A stretch of DNA of 64,000 nucleotides from Rhizobiaceae bacterium (GCA_023953845.1 JAMLJC010000001.1:2418001-2482000); one strand, 5' to 3'. Counted from the first letter of the stretch, positions 25,570-34,153 are shown. The notes: generated from the sequence alone by a model not told the origin. Program-made: numbers and translations.

Positions 25570-27185
25570 GGCTGAGCCGCCTGCGTGTTATTGGAGGCGA
25601 GGTTCAGCGTTTCCTCGCGCGGGATCATGAGATCGACGCGCCGGTTCTTCGCGCGGCCTTCCGGCGTCTTGTTGTCGGCCACGGGATCGTCCTCGCCCTT
25701 GCCTTCGATCGAGAAGCGGGAGACATCGCTGATCTTCGGCTCCATTACGGCCTCGACGGATTTGGCGCGCGCGACGGAAAGGTCGTAGTTGGACTTGAAG
25801 GAACCGTTCTTCTTCGGCTTCACATTGTCGGTATGGCCGGTCACCTTGATCGGACCGGGCTCGGGTTCGAGGGCCGCGGCGATGCGGTCGGCGATCGGCG
25901 CGAACTCCTTTTTCACCTCGGCGCGGCCGGAATCGAAAAGCAGCAGATTGTTGATCTCGACGACGATGAAATCGCCCCTGGCAACCACGTCCAGACCGCC
26001 GGCCTCGATCTCGGGCGCGAGCGCGGCCCGGATGCGCTCCAACTGCGTCATGTCGCGCAGCTCTTCCTTGTAGGGCATGAAGGCGGCGCGCTCGATGGTG
26101 ATCGGATCGGCGGGGTTGAGGGCCAGAAGCTTGTCGGCCAGCGCGTCGCCGTCATTGCTGATGAGCAGGCGCAGCAGGAAATAGATGGCCGTCAGCAGCG
26201 CGACGGCCGCCGCCAGTATCGCCCACAGCGGCACGCGCGAGCCGAGATTGGACATCAGCTTGGCGAGGCCGCGCCAGCGCGGCGAGATGTCGTCGTCCGG
26301 CCGCGCTTTCAGGTGGCGCAGCGTCTCGTAGACGTCGCGGCGCACGCGCTGCAGGTCGCGGTCGCCGCCGTTCACGCCCCGGTACTGGCCCTCGAAGCCG
26401 AGCGACAGGCAGGCATGCATGAGTTCCAGAAGGTTGAAGTGGGGCGCGGGATTGGCCAGCAGCTTGTTCAGGGCCTCGAAGAAGCCGACGCCGGATGTGC
26501 GGACCTGAAAGAATTGCGCCAGCATCGAATACTGCATCCAGACATGGCGGTCGGTTCCGGGCAGGTTCTGGACGATGTCGTCGGCCGTGCCGCAGAGCGC
26601 GTATTTGGCGATGCGCACCTCTTCGGCCGGAACGCCTGCTTCTGTCACCTTCCGCTCGAACTCGCGGATGGCGTTGGCGACGTGATTCATCAGCGGCACG
26701 GCCTGCATGTCGATGATCATCAGCCTGAGCCGTCCGAGCAGGATGAGCAGGGGTGCCGCCGCCTTCGTGATCGGATTGGTGGCGGAATACTCGCCGCCGT
26801 CACGGGCGTTGAGCGCCACGTCGAGGGGGATCTTCTCCGCCGGCGCCATCGGTTCGGGCTGGGGGGTGCTGCCGGGGAAGAAGGCATTGCCGGCGCTGCC
26901 CTTCATCCAGTCGTCCTGTTCCTCCGGCACGCCGAAGCGCGGGGAGGCAGGCGCGAAGGGCGGGGCGTTTTCGGGCCGGTAGGGCGATGCGGGACGCGGC
27001 GGAGACGCCGGCTGCGGCGCGAACACGGTCGGATCGCTGGGGCGGGGAAGATTGTTCGGCGATGCGGGATTGGGCGATCCGGGCAGGGGGGCCGGCTTGA
27101 ACTGCTCCGGCCGGATCGCTCCCCCCGGATTGGGCCGGATGACGGTCTTGCCGCCTGAGCCGAACGGATCGTCCTTCGAGCTCAT
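25566..27185 (-). CDS. tssL: T6SS inner-membrane protein TssL with OmpA peptidoglycan-binding domain
   Basis: 539 residues from the ATG at 27185, which overlaps the tssK stop. A Pro-rich N-terminus (about 1-125) precedes the DotU domain (PLLILLGRLRLMI, VRIAKYALCGTADDIV, FFQVRTSGVGFFEALNKLL, LMHACLSLGFEGQYRG). A membrane helix lies at about 315-337. The periplasmic C-terminus is OmpA-like (LLLFDSGRAEVKKEF, VTGHTDNVKP, NRRVDLMIP), which fixes the complex to peptidoglycan. The extended N-terminus holds several Ser/Thr-Pro sites and, by analogy with Agrobacterium, could be the PpkA substrate; that is inference. Confidence 0.95.
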   Translation of the reverse strand: MSSKDDPFGSGGKTVIRPNPGGAIRPEQFKPAPLPGSPNPASPNNLPRPSDPTVFAPQPASPPRPASPYRPENAPPFAPASPRFGVPEEQDDWMKGSAGNAFFPGSTPQPEPMAPAEKIPLDVALNARDGGEYSATNPITKAAAPLLILLGRLRLMIIDMQAVPLMNHVANAIREFERKVTEAGVPAEEVRIAKYALCGTADDIVQNLPGTDRHVWMQYSMLAQFFQVRTSGVGFFEALNKLLANPAPHFNLLELMHACLSLGFEGQYRGVNGGDRDLQRVRRDVYETLRHLKARPDDDISPRWRGLAKLMSNLGSRVPLWAILAAAVALLTAIYFLLRLLISNDGDALADKLLALNPADPITIERAAFMPYKEELRDMTQLERIRAALAPEIEAGGLDVVARGDFIVVEINNLLLFDSGRAEVKKEFAPIADRIAAALEPEPGPIKVTGHTDNVKPKKNGSFKSNYDLSVARAKSVEAVMEPKISDVSRFSIEGKGEDDPVADNKTPEGRAKNRRVDLMIPREETLNLASNNTQAAQP

Positions 27186-28513
27186 CTGCGGTCTTCCATG
27201 ATGGCCCAGAGATCGAGTTGCAAGCCCGGCCATTCACCGGCGAAATGCAGGCCCATGCTGCTCGCCTGGCTGAACTCCGGCCAGAGCGGCGAGGACTTGT
27301 CAAGATAGAAGTAGACGTGATCGGAAATCGCCCGGATCTGCCGCGGCGGCGTCGGCATGTGGACCAGTTCGATGCCCGGCAGGTGAGTCTGCACGATCTC
27401 GTTCATGCGCGTGTTCGGGCCGACCTTGCAGAGAGCGGGGAACTGCTGCTGGATCTGCGTCAGCGGGCGGCTTGCCGCGACCTCGATGACGAAGGTCGCG
27501 TTGCGGAAGAGCGCCCGGTCGGTCACCTGCGCGATGAAGGCGTTGGGCGCGCGCTCGATCAGGTTCAGCCGGATCGCGCGGCCGATGTCGAGGCTGAGCA
27601 GGCGCTGTATGTCGCCGAGCACCGGCTCGAAGGTCGTATCGAGCGAGTCGTGATCGTATTCGGCATATTCGGACGCCAGCCGTTTCGGCGAGAACGTCCA
27701 GAGTTCTCCCGAGATACGCAGCAATTCCTTGTAGACCTCAACCGGATGCACGTATTTCGAGCTCCGCAGATGCTTGAGGACATTGACCTCGCGATTGAGC
27801 ATCTGAAGCATAAAATAGTCGAATGTTTGGAGACCGCCGCCGGAACTCGGATCGGCCGCATAGCGCGCGAGCGTCTCAAGCTTGGTGTCCACCCAGCCGA
27901 TGACGCGATCCGTCCATCCGGCGACGACGGGATGCGCGTGCGTCACCAGAACAGGCGGCGCGAAGGTCTCGTCGAAGACGATCGTCTTGTCGCGCACCTC
28001 GAGGATGCGGGCGACCTTCAGGGAGTGGAAGCCCGGCTTCGGCGTCTTGCGCACCTCGAATTCCGCGCGTGGATGGGCGACCTCGATCTCCTGCTCCACG
28101 AAGAGGTTCGAGGCGGAATCGATGACGGTCTCGAGGTCGCGCACGTAGCGGCTGCCGGTTGCCGCCTCGGCCATGTCGATCTCGCGGCCGTTCACGGTCG
28201 CGGCCGGCAGCGTCAGCCACAGAAGCTGGCGGTCGACGCCTTCCGGCATGTCGATCGGCTCTGGCAACGGACTCGTCCCCGGCATGTCGAACGGCGTCCC
28301 GTCCTGAAAGATGCCGGACGCCCGGCGCAGGGCGAACTTGTTCTGCTGCGCGAGATCGCGGTCGATCTCGATCTGGGAAAAGCCCCACGGATAGGGCGTG
28401 ATCTGCGCGACGCGGCTTTCGAGCAATCGCTCGACATAGCGGTCGTTCTGCTGCAGATGGTGCTGCCGCAGGAACAGGCCTTCCGACCAGGCTACCTTGC
28501 TGTACCAGGACAT
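27182..28513 (-). CDS. tssK: T6SS baseplate-membrane connector TssK (ImpJ/VasE)
   Basis: 443 residues, normal length. The N-terminus KVAWSEGLFLRQHHLQQND is the TssK signature. Other family segments are LLRISGELWTFSPKR, YDHDSLDTTFEPVLGDI and LVHMPTPPRQIRAISDHVYF. TssK trimers link the TssFGE wedges to TssL and TssM. It is the first gene of tssK-tssL-tssM-tagF-pppA-ppkA, whose members all overlap or lie within 40 bases of each other. A GGGGAGG lies about 12 bases before the ATG. Confidence 0.96.
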   Translation of the reverse strand: MSWYSKVAWSEGLFLRQHHLQQNDRYVERLLESRVAQITPYPWGFSQIEIDRDLAQQNKFALRRASGIFQDGTPFDMPGTSPLPEPIDMPEGVDRQLLWLTLPAATVNGREIDMAEAATGSRYVRDLETVIDSASNLFVEQEIEVAHPRAEFEVRKTPKPGFHSLKVARILEVRDKTIVFDETFAPPVLVTHAHPVVAGWTDRVIGWVDTKLETLARYAADPSSGGGLQTFDYFMLQMLNREVNVLKHLRSSKYVHPVEVYKELLRISGELWTFSPKRLASEYAEYDHDSLDTTFEPVLGDIQRLLSLDIGRAIRLNLIERAPNAFIAQVTDRALFRNATFVIEVAASRPLTQIQQQFPALCKVGPNTRMNEIVQTHLPGIELVHMPTPPRQIRAISDHVYFYLDKSSPLWPEFSQASSMGLHFAGEWPGLQLDLWAIMEDRR

Positions 28514-28568
28514 TCGCGGTGAAGGCCTCCCCGCCGTGGCGCGTCTGTGTTGTCGTAGCGGAATGGAA

Positions 28569-28603
28569 TGCTAGAGCATGGCTTTGGGAAATGAAACCGC
28601 GTT
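28569..28603 (-). repeat. Degenerate copy of the rhizobial-type interspersed element
   Basis: Read on the - strand, GCGGTTTCATTTCCC...CATGCTCTAG parallels the element at 14,561-14,603 (CGGTTCCCACTTT...CATGCGCTAG). It lies in the 136-base gap between tssK and the caspase-like gene and may supply part of the tssK promoter (CTCTAG next to TAGCAT as a weak -10). Similarity is by eye. Confidence 0.35.
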
Positions 28604-28649
28604 GCGCGACCCCCTTGCCTGATCGGTCGTCGATTTTGCCGGACCGGGT

Positions 28650-30101
28650 CTAGAAAACGCCGCCGATGCCGATGCCGCCGCTGATATCCGGAGGTGGCGC
28701 GGCGGGCCGGATTCCGCCGGAGCTCTTCTTCGTGCTGCGCTGCTTGGCTCCCTTGCCGGCCTTCGAGGCGCCCGACCGGGAATCGGCGTCCGACGCGACA
28801 TTCGTCTGCTTGACCTTCTTGACGATGACGGGCGCCTTGCAGATGCGCCCGGATTGCAGGAACAGGTCGCCGAGCAGTTCGACGGTAGGCCCGGCGCTTG
28901 CGACCTGCTGCTTCGTGTTGCGGTAGTAGTCGTTCAGCGCGCGCGAGGAGCCCGGACCCCAATCGCCGTCCACTTCCATCCTGTAGCAGCCGAGGCGCCG
29001 CAGCTCGGTCTGGACCTTGCGGGCGAGATCCTCGGCCTTCTGCTTGTCGGTCTCGTTCGGGTCGGCGCCGACGATCAGCGTTTCGAGGCCGGAGACGACG
29101 CTCCGCCGATCGCCCGTCGACAGGCTCGCCACCTGCGTGCCCACCGTGAGCGGCTCTTGGGACTGCGACGGAACGTCGACCGAGCGCAGCGTCTGGCCGA
29201 CGATCAGCACGGCCGTCTGCAGGTCATTGGACGCGAGCTCGATCTGCAGCTTCTCCTTGGCCGCCGGATCGGAAAGGATGCGCGAGAGGCTGGCGCTGAG
29301 CTGCGCGGGATCGAGCACCTGCTGCTCGGTGAAGTAGAATTGCTCACGCAGATTTGACTGATCCCACGGCACCTGCCGGCCGAGTGTCAGCGCTTCCGTC
29401 TCGTTGCGCACCCGGATCATCATGTCCGAGATGCTGAGGCCCGGAATCTCGACATTCTTGAGCAGCGCCGTCGTGAAGGGGCTGTTCTCGCCCGATCCGT
29501 CGACCGTGACATTGCCGGGCTGCGTGGCGAAGGCGACGAAAGTGTTTTCACCGACCTCGACCTGCGCGAGGCCGTTGCCGCCGCCTTGCCCCATGGGATT
29601 GTTGCGGCAGGCGTCGAGGAAGATGAAGGTCTGCCGGTCGCGGCTGGCGAAGCGCGCGATGACGTCGTTGAGCTTGACGGCGCGCGCGGTGAGGCTGTCG
29701 ATGCTGTCGGGATCGGGCGTGTCCACCGGCAGCAGGTAGTTCTCGCCCTGAAGCTGGATGCCGTGGCCGGCGTAGAAGATCAGCACGGCCGTCGCGGTGG
29801 GAAGCTTCCGCTCGGCCTGATCGAGAAGCTGCCTGAAGCCGCTGGATGTCAGGTCCGTTTGCGACAGCACCTCGAAGTTCAGCCGGCGGAGGCTTTCGGC
29901 GAGCTTCACCGCGTCGTGCGCGGCGTTGGCCAGCCGGTCGAGCCGGGTGCTTTTATAGTTGGAATTGCCGATGACGATGGCGAGACGGTTGCGGGGTTGG
30001 TCGGTCGGCTTCTCCTCGACCGCAGCTTGCGCCGTCCATGCTCCGACCAATGCCAGAAGCAGGATCGTCACGAGTCCCAGAGCGCTTCTTCGAAACGTCA
30101 T
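28650..30101 (-). CDS. Exported caspase-like (peptidase C14) protein with peptidoglycan-binding-like region
   Basis: 483 residues from the ATG at 30101, chosen because a clean signal peptide (TFRRSALGLVTILLLALVG, cut near AQA) then begins at residue 1. The caspase/orthocaspase domain has RLAIVIGNSNY, the catalytic His in FYAGHGIQL (about residue 113) and the catalytic Cys in FIFLDACRNNP (about 165). A region near 355-395 (VQTELRRLGCY, VDGDWGPGSSRALNDYY) resembles a PG_binding_1 module. The tail is Lys/Ser-rich and then Gly/Pro-rich. The catalytic dyad is intact, so it is probably an active, exported cysteine peptidase. It follows tssK on the same strand side but reads towards it, so any T6SS role is inferred from position. 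Confidence 0.8.
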   Translation of the reverse strand: MTFRRSALGLVTILLLALVGAWTAQAAVEEKPTDQPRNRLAIVIGNSNYKSTRLDRLANAAHDAVKLAESLRRLNFEVLSQTDLTSSGFRQLLDQAERKLPTATAVLIFYAGHGIQLQGENYLLPVDTPDPDSIDSLTARAVKLNDVIARFASRDRQTFIFLDACRNNPMGQGGGNGLAQVEVGENTFVAFATQPGNVTVDGSGENSPFTTALLKNVEIPGLSISDMMIRVRNETEALTLGRQVPWDQSNLREQFYFTEQQVLDPAQLSASLSRILSDPAAKEKLQIELASNDLQTAVLIVGQTLRSVDVPSQSQEPLTVGTQVASLSTGDRRSVVSGLETLIVGADPNETDKQKAEDLARKVQTELRRLGCYRMEVDGDWGPGSSRALNDYYRNTKQQVASAGPTVELLGDLFLQSGRICKAPVIVKKVKQTNVASDADSRSGASKAGKGAKQRSTKKSSGGIRPAAPPPDISGGIGIGGVF

Positions 30102-30621
30102 CCCGGCCTGCCCGTTTTCGCTTCGCGGCGCGATCAAGAAGTGAATGCGTCACGCCGACGGCCGCGCCAAGTATCCGGAATTTTTACACCAATAACCACG
30201 GCAAAGATAGGGCAGGAGATCGCCTGAAGCAGGAGTTCGCGGGCTTCGGCCGAATTCGCGTGGCGGAAGTGGAGTCACGAAACCGCGTCGACGTGCCTTT
30301 CATGCAACACTGCCATTTCGGCGCGCGCCTTCGGCAGACTGCTTTTAAGCCAAACGGACGAAACAGAAATAACCGATCAAATTCATGGTCTTGTATAAAG
30401 GCAAAAGAATACTTGGCGCTGCGGCTTCTTCTGATTATGCCAGCCTGCTTGCCCGCAGGCGTTTCCGCAATCGCCAGGCCGGGATATGCGGAAAATTGTA
30501 TTCCCTCTGTATCTGCGATGCTAGACTGGCCTTAATGCAGCCACGATTCACTTGCGGTCGCCGGTTTGAGGGTCCGAGCTTGCTGCGACCGAAGACCGGC
30601 CGGCTGTAAGGAAGGGGATTC
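30102..30621 (+). other. 520-base divergent intergenic region
   Basis: Less GC-rich than its surroundings (for example AATTTTTACACCAATAACC near 30,180 and an AT-richer stretch at 30,350-30,410). Short open frames here have no ribosome site or family resemblance. It should contain the promoters of the caspase-like gene (-) and the autotransporter (+), including the GCTAGACTGGCCTT string. Confidence 0.5.
30520..30533 (+). promoter_or_regulatory. Possible promoter core GCTAGACTGGCCTT (second copy)
   Basis: Identical 14 bases to 14,598-14,611. GATGCTAGACT gives an extended -10-like TGCTAGACT about 90 bases before the autotransporter start. No convincing -35; TTGTAT (30,496) is too far and TTCCCT (30,501) slightly too close. 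Confidence 0.35.
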
Positions 30622-33108
30622 ATGTCGGGCAACAGGCGCGTTTTGCAGTTTTCGGGTGTTTCGGCGCTGGCTCTGCTGGCGTGTTTTGCTGTCGACGCGA
30701 CGCCTGCCGCCGCCTGCAGCGCGACGCCGAACTTTACCGGAGGAGTGGTAACCTCCGTCACGGTCAATTGCGCGGCCGGAAACACTGCCAGTCCCTTCGC
30801 CACCAGCTTCAGCGACTGGTTGATCGACAGCGCCCAATATTCCTACGACGGCAATGGCGCCGATACCTTCACGATGAGCGGAGGCACCATCGCCTCGACA
30901 GGCGGGTTCAATACGCCCCTTTACCTCAATGATCCGCTGTACGGTCTCGATCCCTCGACCGGGTTCATCGAGATGCTGGGCGGCGACGACACGGTCGTCA
31001 TTTCGGGCGGAACCATCGGCAGCGCGACCGACGTGATCAGCCTGAGCCTCGGCGCCGGCGCGGATCTCTTCCGGATGAGCGGCGGCTCGCTCTCCGGCTC
31101 CGTGTTCGGCCTCGGCGGCGGCAACAGGTATGAAGTATCAGGCGGCACCATCGGCGGCTCCATCTTCGCCGGCAGCCAGGACGATGTGGTCATCATTTCC
31201 GGCTCCGCGCTGATACAGGGCACCAACGCCGATCCCGACGCGGTCGGACTCGAGGACGGGAACGACCGTTTCGAGATGAGCGGCGGCCGGGTCAACGGCG
31301 CCGTCAGCGGCGGCGCGGGCGACGACACATTCTCGATCAGCGGCGGTACGATCACCGGCTTCGTGTCGGGCAATGACGGCGACGACGAGGTCGCGGTGTC
31401 CGGCGGCGTCATCCAGGGCGACATCATCGCCGAAACGGTTCGCCTCAGCGGCGGCACGATCGGCGGCAACATTTCCGGGCTGTCGGGCAACACGCTGTTC
31501 ATCGACGACACGCTGTCGCCTGCCGCGCTCAGCCTGCGCAACGGCGTCCTGTTCAGCGGCACCAATGCAGTCGGCGTGATCAACAATACCGATCTCGCAG
31601 CAGGCGGCACGCGCAGCCAGAACTTCACCGGCTTCACCAGCGTCACGACGCAGAATTCCACGCTCGGTTTCGCCTCGGGATCGGTCAACCAGATCGGCGC
31701 GCTGAACCTCGGCGCCGGCTCGACCCTCTTCGTGCAGGGACCGGCGCAGCTTACGGGAACGCTCTCGGCCACCGGTTCCACCATCTCGCTGATCGACGGC
31801 GTAGCGGACGACGTCTTCACGCTAGGCGGGCTGGCGCTCAACGGCTCGCGGATCGGCATCGACGTCAACCAGCAGACCGCCCAGGCCGACCAGCTTATCG
31901 CGAACGCCTTCTCGGCGACCGGCCTCAACACGATCCAGGTCAATCTGCTCGGTACGCCCAATTTCGCCGGCGTGACGGACATTCCGGTCATCGTGGCGAC
32001 AAACGCTCCGGTCATCGGCACATTCGCGGTCGAAGGCGCGCCGGCGACGCCCGGAGCGCTGTTCGCCTTCGAACTCGTACAAGGCCCGGCCGGCGGCCTG
32101 CTGCTGCGCGCCACCCCCGTCAGCGCGGGGCTGGGGACGGCGACCGCCAATGCGCTGGACGTTTCGGCCCTCGACAATGCGCTCGACACGCTCGACAGCA
32201 TCACCGACGACGCCGCGGATTCCGGCCTGCGCCTCGGCAAGAGCGGCATGGTGCAACTCACGCCGACCTTCGGCGTCTTCGCTTCCGGCCAGTTCGCCAA
32301 GGTCGAGCATGACGGCTTCGAAGTGTCGAACGACACCTTCCGCGCCATGGGCCCGTCCTTCGACGCCAACGACTTCTCGGCCGCCATCAGCTTCGATTTC
32401 AACGCGGCCAAGCATTTCGGTTTCGACGAGCAGTATGGCCTGAACATCGGCGTCTTCGGCGGCTATACTTCGACCGATGTTGATCTGGGCAGCTTCCAGT
32501 CTTTCGCCAGCGTGGGCGAAGGCACCAACGAAGCCGGCATGTTCGGCGCCTACACGCTGTTCCGGCAGGGCCTCAATTACGGCCTGATCTCGGCGACCGG
32601 CTTCATAGGCCAGTCCGACGTCGTCAACTATGCGCTCAACACCACCGGCAGCTACGACACCGAAGGCTATGCCGTGACGGCTTCGGCCGGTCACATCTTC
32701 GTGCTCGGCGAGCGCACGCGTTTCGACATGCGCGGCGGCATACTGGGCGCGACCTTCGAGGGCGGCGATTATGTCGACAGCGGCGGCAATGTCTTCGGCA
32801 AGAGCCGCATCTCCTTCGGCGCTTTGAAGTTCGAGCCGGGCATCTATGCCGACTACCAGATGGAGAACGGCATGGTGTTCAGCCCCTATGCCCGGGCCGA
32901 CGTCCAGCAGCGCTTCTCCTACAGGAACACCTCCGACCTGGCCGGCACGGAGTTCGATTTCGATGACTCCGACTTCTCTGCCGCTGTTTCCACGGGCTTC
33001 AATATGCGCATGACTCAGAGCGCGACGCTCAGCGCGGAAGTGCGCGGAAAATTCTCGTCGGACAGCACGACGGTCGCCGGCAAGCTCGGCCTCAAGGTCG
33101 GATTCTAG
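30622..33108 (+). CDS. Autotransporter with SGG-repeat passenger and C-terminal beta-barrel
   Basis: 828 residues preceded by a strong AAGGAAGGGG ribosome site. A signal peptide (about 1-31, ending PAAA) leads to a passenger with a repeated SGG motif (residues about 80-290) expected to form a beta-helix. A less regular part follows, and from about 545 a type V beta-barrel (TFGVFASGQFAKVEHDGF, FGAYTLFRQGLNYGL, FEPGIYADYQMENGMVF) ends in GLKVGF with the terminal Phe used for outer-membrane insertion. It probably displays an adhesin-like surface structure; no protease or esterase motif was seen. It is a single-gene unit ending at a likely terminator. Confidence 0.9.
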   Translation: MSGNRRVLQFSGVSALALLACFAVDATPAAACSATPNFTGGVVTSVTVNCAAGNTASPFATSFSDWLIDSAQYSYDGNGADTFTMSGGTIASTGGFNTPLYLNDPLYGLDPSTGFIEMLGGDDTVVISGGTIGSATDVISLSLGAGADLFRMSGGSLSGSVFGLGGGNRYEVSGGTIGGSIFAGSQDDVVIISGSALIQGTNADPDAVGLEDGNDRFEMSGGRVNGAVSGGAGDDTFSISGGTITGFVSGNDGDDEVAVSGGVIQGDIIAETVRLSGGTIGGNISGLSGNTLFIDDTLSPAALSLRNGVLFSGTNAVGVINNTDLAAGGTRSQNFTGFTSVTTQNSTLGFASGSVNQIGALNLGAGSTLFVQGPAQLTGTLSATGSTISLIDGVADDVFTLGGLALNGSRIGIDVNQQTAQADQLIANAFSATGLNTIQVNLLGTPNFAGVTDIPVIVATNAPVIGTFAVEGAPATPGALFAFELVQGPAGGLLLRATPVSAGLGTATANALDVSALDNALDTLDSITDDAADSGLRLGKSGMVQLTPTFGVFASGQFAKVEHDGFEVSNDTFRAMGPSFDANDFSAAISFDFNAAKHFGFDEQYGLNIGVFGGYTSTDVDLGSFQSFASVGEGTNEAGMFGAYTLFRQGLNYGLISATGFIGQSDVVNYALNTTGSYDTEGYAVTASAGHIFVLGERTRFDMRGGILGATFEGGDYVDSGGNVFGKSRISFGALKFEPGIYADYQMENGMVFSPYARADVQQRFSYRNTSDLAGTEFDFDDSDFSAAVSTGFNMRMTQSATLSAEVRGKFSSDSTTVAGKLGLKVGF
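30850..31475 (+). repeat. Nine imperfect passenger repeats (DD-x-V-x-SGGTI-x-G)
   Basis: Within the autotransporter, segments such as DTFTMSGGTI, DTVVISGGTIGS, DLFRMSGGSLSG, RYEVSGGTIGG, DRFEMSGGRVNG, DTFSISGGTITG, DEVAVSGGVIQG and TVRLSGGTIGG recur about every 17-30 residues. At DNA level they share AGCGGCGGCAC-like cores, a possible substrate for repeat-number change. Confidence 0.8.
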
Positions 33109-33259
33109 GATCAATCGACATTCGGGATCGGCAGGGTCGGCGGATCCCGGCCTTGGGTCGTCGACCCCTCGCGGACCGCGCCGCTTGAGTTGATCGTCCC
33201 GCCGGTGGCGGCCCATATCTCCGATATGCGGATCGGCCTTGCGGCCAGGCAATGATGCC

Positions 33260-33298
33260 GGGCGAGCCGGCCATCCGATGCGGTTCGCCCTTCTTGTC
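33260..33298 (+). terminator. Likely terminator after the autotransporter gene
   Basis: Stem GGGCGAGCC (33,260-33,268) pairs with GGTTCGCCC (33,282-33,290) with one G-T pair and a 13-base loop, followed by TTCTTGTCT. It lies between the convergent autotransporter and the small - strand gene. Confidence 0.5.
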
Positions 33299-33738
33299 TA
33301 GCCTTCGAAAAGACGGGGAAAGCCCACCTTGCCGGTCAGGAAGCCGGGTTCCTGACGGATGTCCGGCCAGTGGAAAACGTGCATGGACGCCCTCAGATTG
33401 AGATGTCCGAGCGTCGATATGACCCGCCGGGCGCCGATCGGAGCTAGGGCCGGGTCTACTGCGCCATCCGGGACGAGCCCCGGGGCCATATTGTGATTCC
33501 GCAGGAAAGTCTGGAACTCGGTAATCGCCGCAATGGTCAAGGAGCCGGCGATGCCGTCCATCGTCACGGGATTTGCGCGGGAAATGTAGATGCCCTGTAC
33601 GATGCCCAGCATGAACTGGACGATGGCAACGTCTTCCTTGTTGTTCGGTCTGTTCTTGCCGACACCCGCCGAAATCTGAAAAAAGAACTTGGATCGGGTC
33701 TCGGCGTTGACGTGAGGTACAATCATCAGATGCGCCAT
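33298..33738 (-). CDS. Small orphan protein resembling a peptidoglycan-binding module
   Basis: 146 residues from the ATG at 33738, chosen because GGGGGGAG precedes it at good spacing. No signal peptide. The segment NKEDVAIVQFMLGIVQGIY, then TMDGIAGSLTIAAITEFQTFL, resembles a PG_binding_1 domain (index residue, length, DGxxGxxT pattern). The rest (SMHVFHWPDIRQEPGF) is unfamiliar. I do not recognise a family. Proteins of this kind are at times cargo or accessory factors near T6SS clusters, but nothing here proves it. Confidence 0.55.
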   Translation of the reverse strand: MAHLMIVPHVNAETRSKFFFQISAGVGKNRPNNKEDVAIVQFMLGIVQGIYISRANPVTMDGIAGSLTIAAITEFQTFLRNHNMAPGLVPDGAVDPALAPIGARRVISTLGHLNLRASMHVFHWPDIRQEPGFLTGKVGFPRLFEG

Positions 33739-34153
33739 TTCACTCCCCCCGAAATCGAAATGCGCGTTCAATTCTACATGACTTCTTGACTACGGCTAGA
33801 TAGCAAGAAGAATTTGTTCGACCTCATTTTGACTTGAGGCCGGAAGCTGCTCCGGGCAAATCAACAGCCGCCTATAGAGAGCATCGGGCTATTCGACTGT
33901 AGATGTTGCCCCGTTCTCGGCGGATGTCCCATTGTTCTGGCTTTGATTTATAAGAGATTTTCTTGCCGGACATCGGAACGAAACCGAAAATTCGCGCCAT
34001 CACGGCGTTGCGATACGCGTCCCGGCCAATCCGTCATGACAAGCCCGCTTGGCCCGATGGGCTTCGATTTTCACGGGCATCGGCTTTGAACGGCCGAAGC
34101 GTTCAACTGTCGAAACGTTCAGAATTCACGCAGCGGCGGCATGAGCCTTCTTG
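33739..34153. other. 415-base non-coding region between unrelated units
   Basis: Lower GC than the flanks, with AT-rich stretches such as TTGATTTATAAGAGATTTTC near 33,942. A short + strand frame (33,963-34,169) lacks a ribosome site and family resemblance. The region probably holds the promoter of the small orphan gene (TATAAA read on the - strand near 33,950). It also marks the boundary between the T6SS/autotransporter side and the catabolic region. Confidence 0.45.

Noticed and set aside
22333..25575. Very long open frame (1080 codons) antisense to tssM
   Set aside because: It mirrors the tssM frame in GC-rich DNA, has Arg/His/Gly-rich composition without family motifs, and tssM itself is unmistakable. 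Other long antisense frames here (for example over ppkA, tssL and the importer fusion) are rejected for the same reason.
30385..30609. Small + strand open frame in the autotransporter upstream region
   Set aside because: No ribosome site and no recognisable pattern; the region is better explained as promoter.
33872..33900. CTATAGAGAGCATCGGGCTATT as a seventh LysR-type box
   Set aside because: The left half fits but the right half does not keep the G-G-Y-W-A-T positions at N11 spacing.
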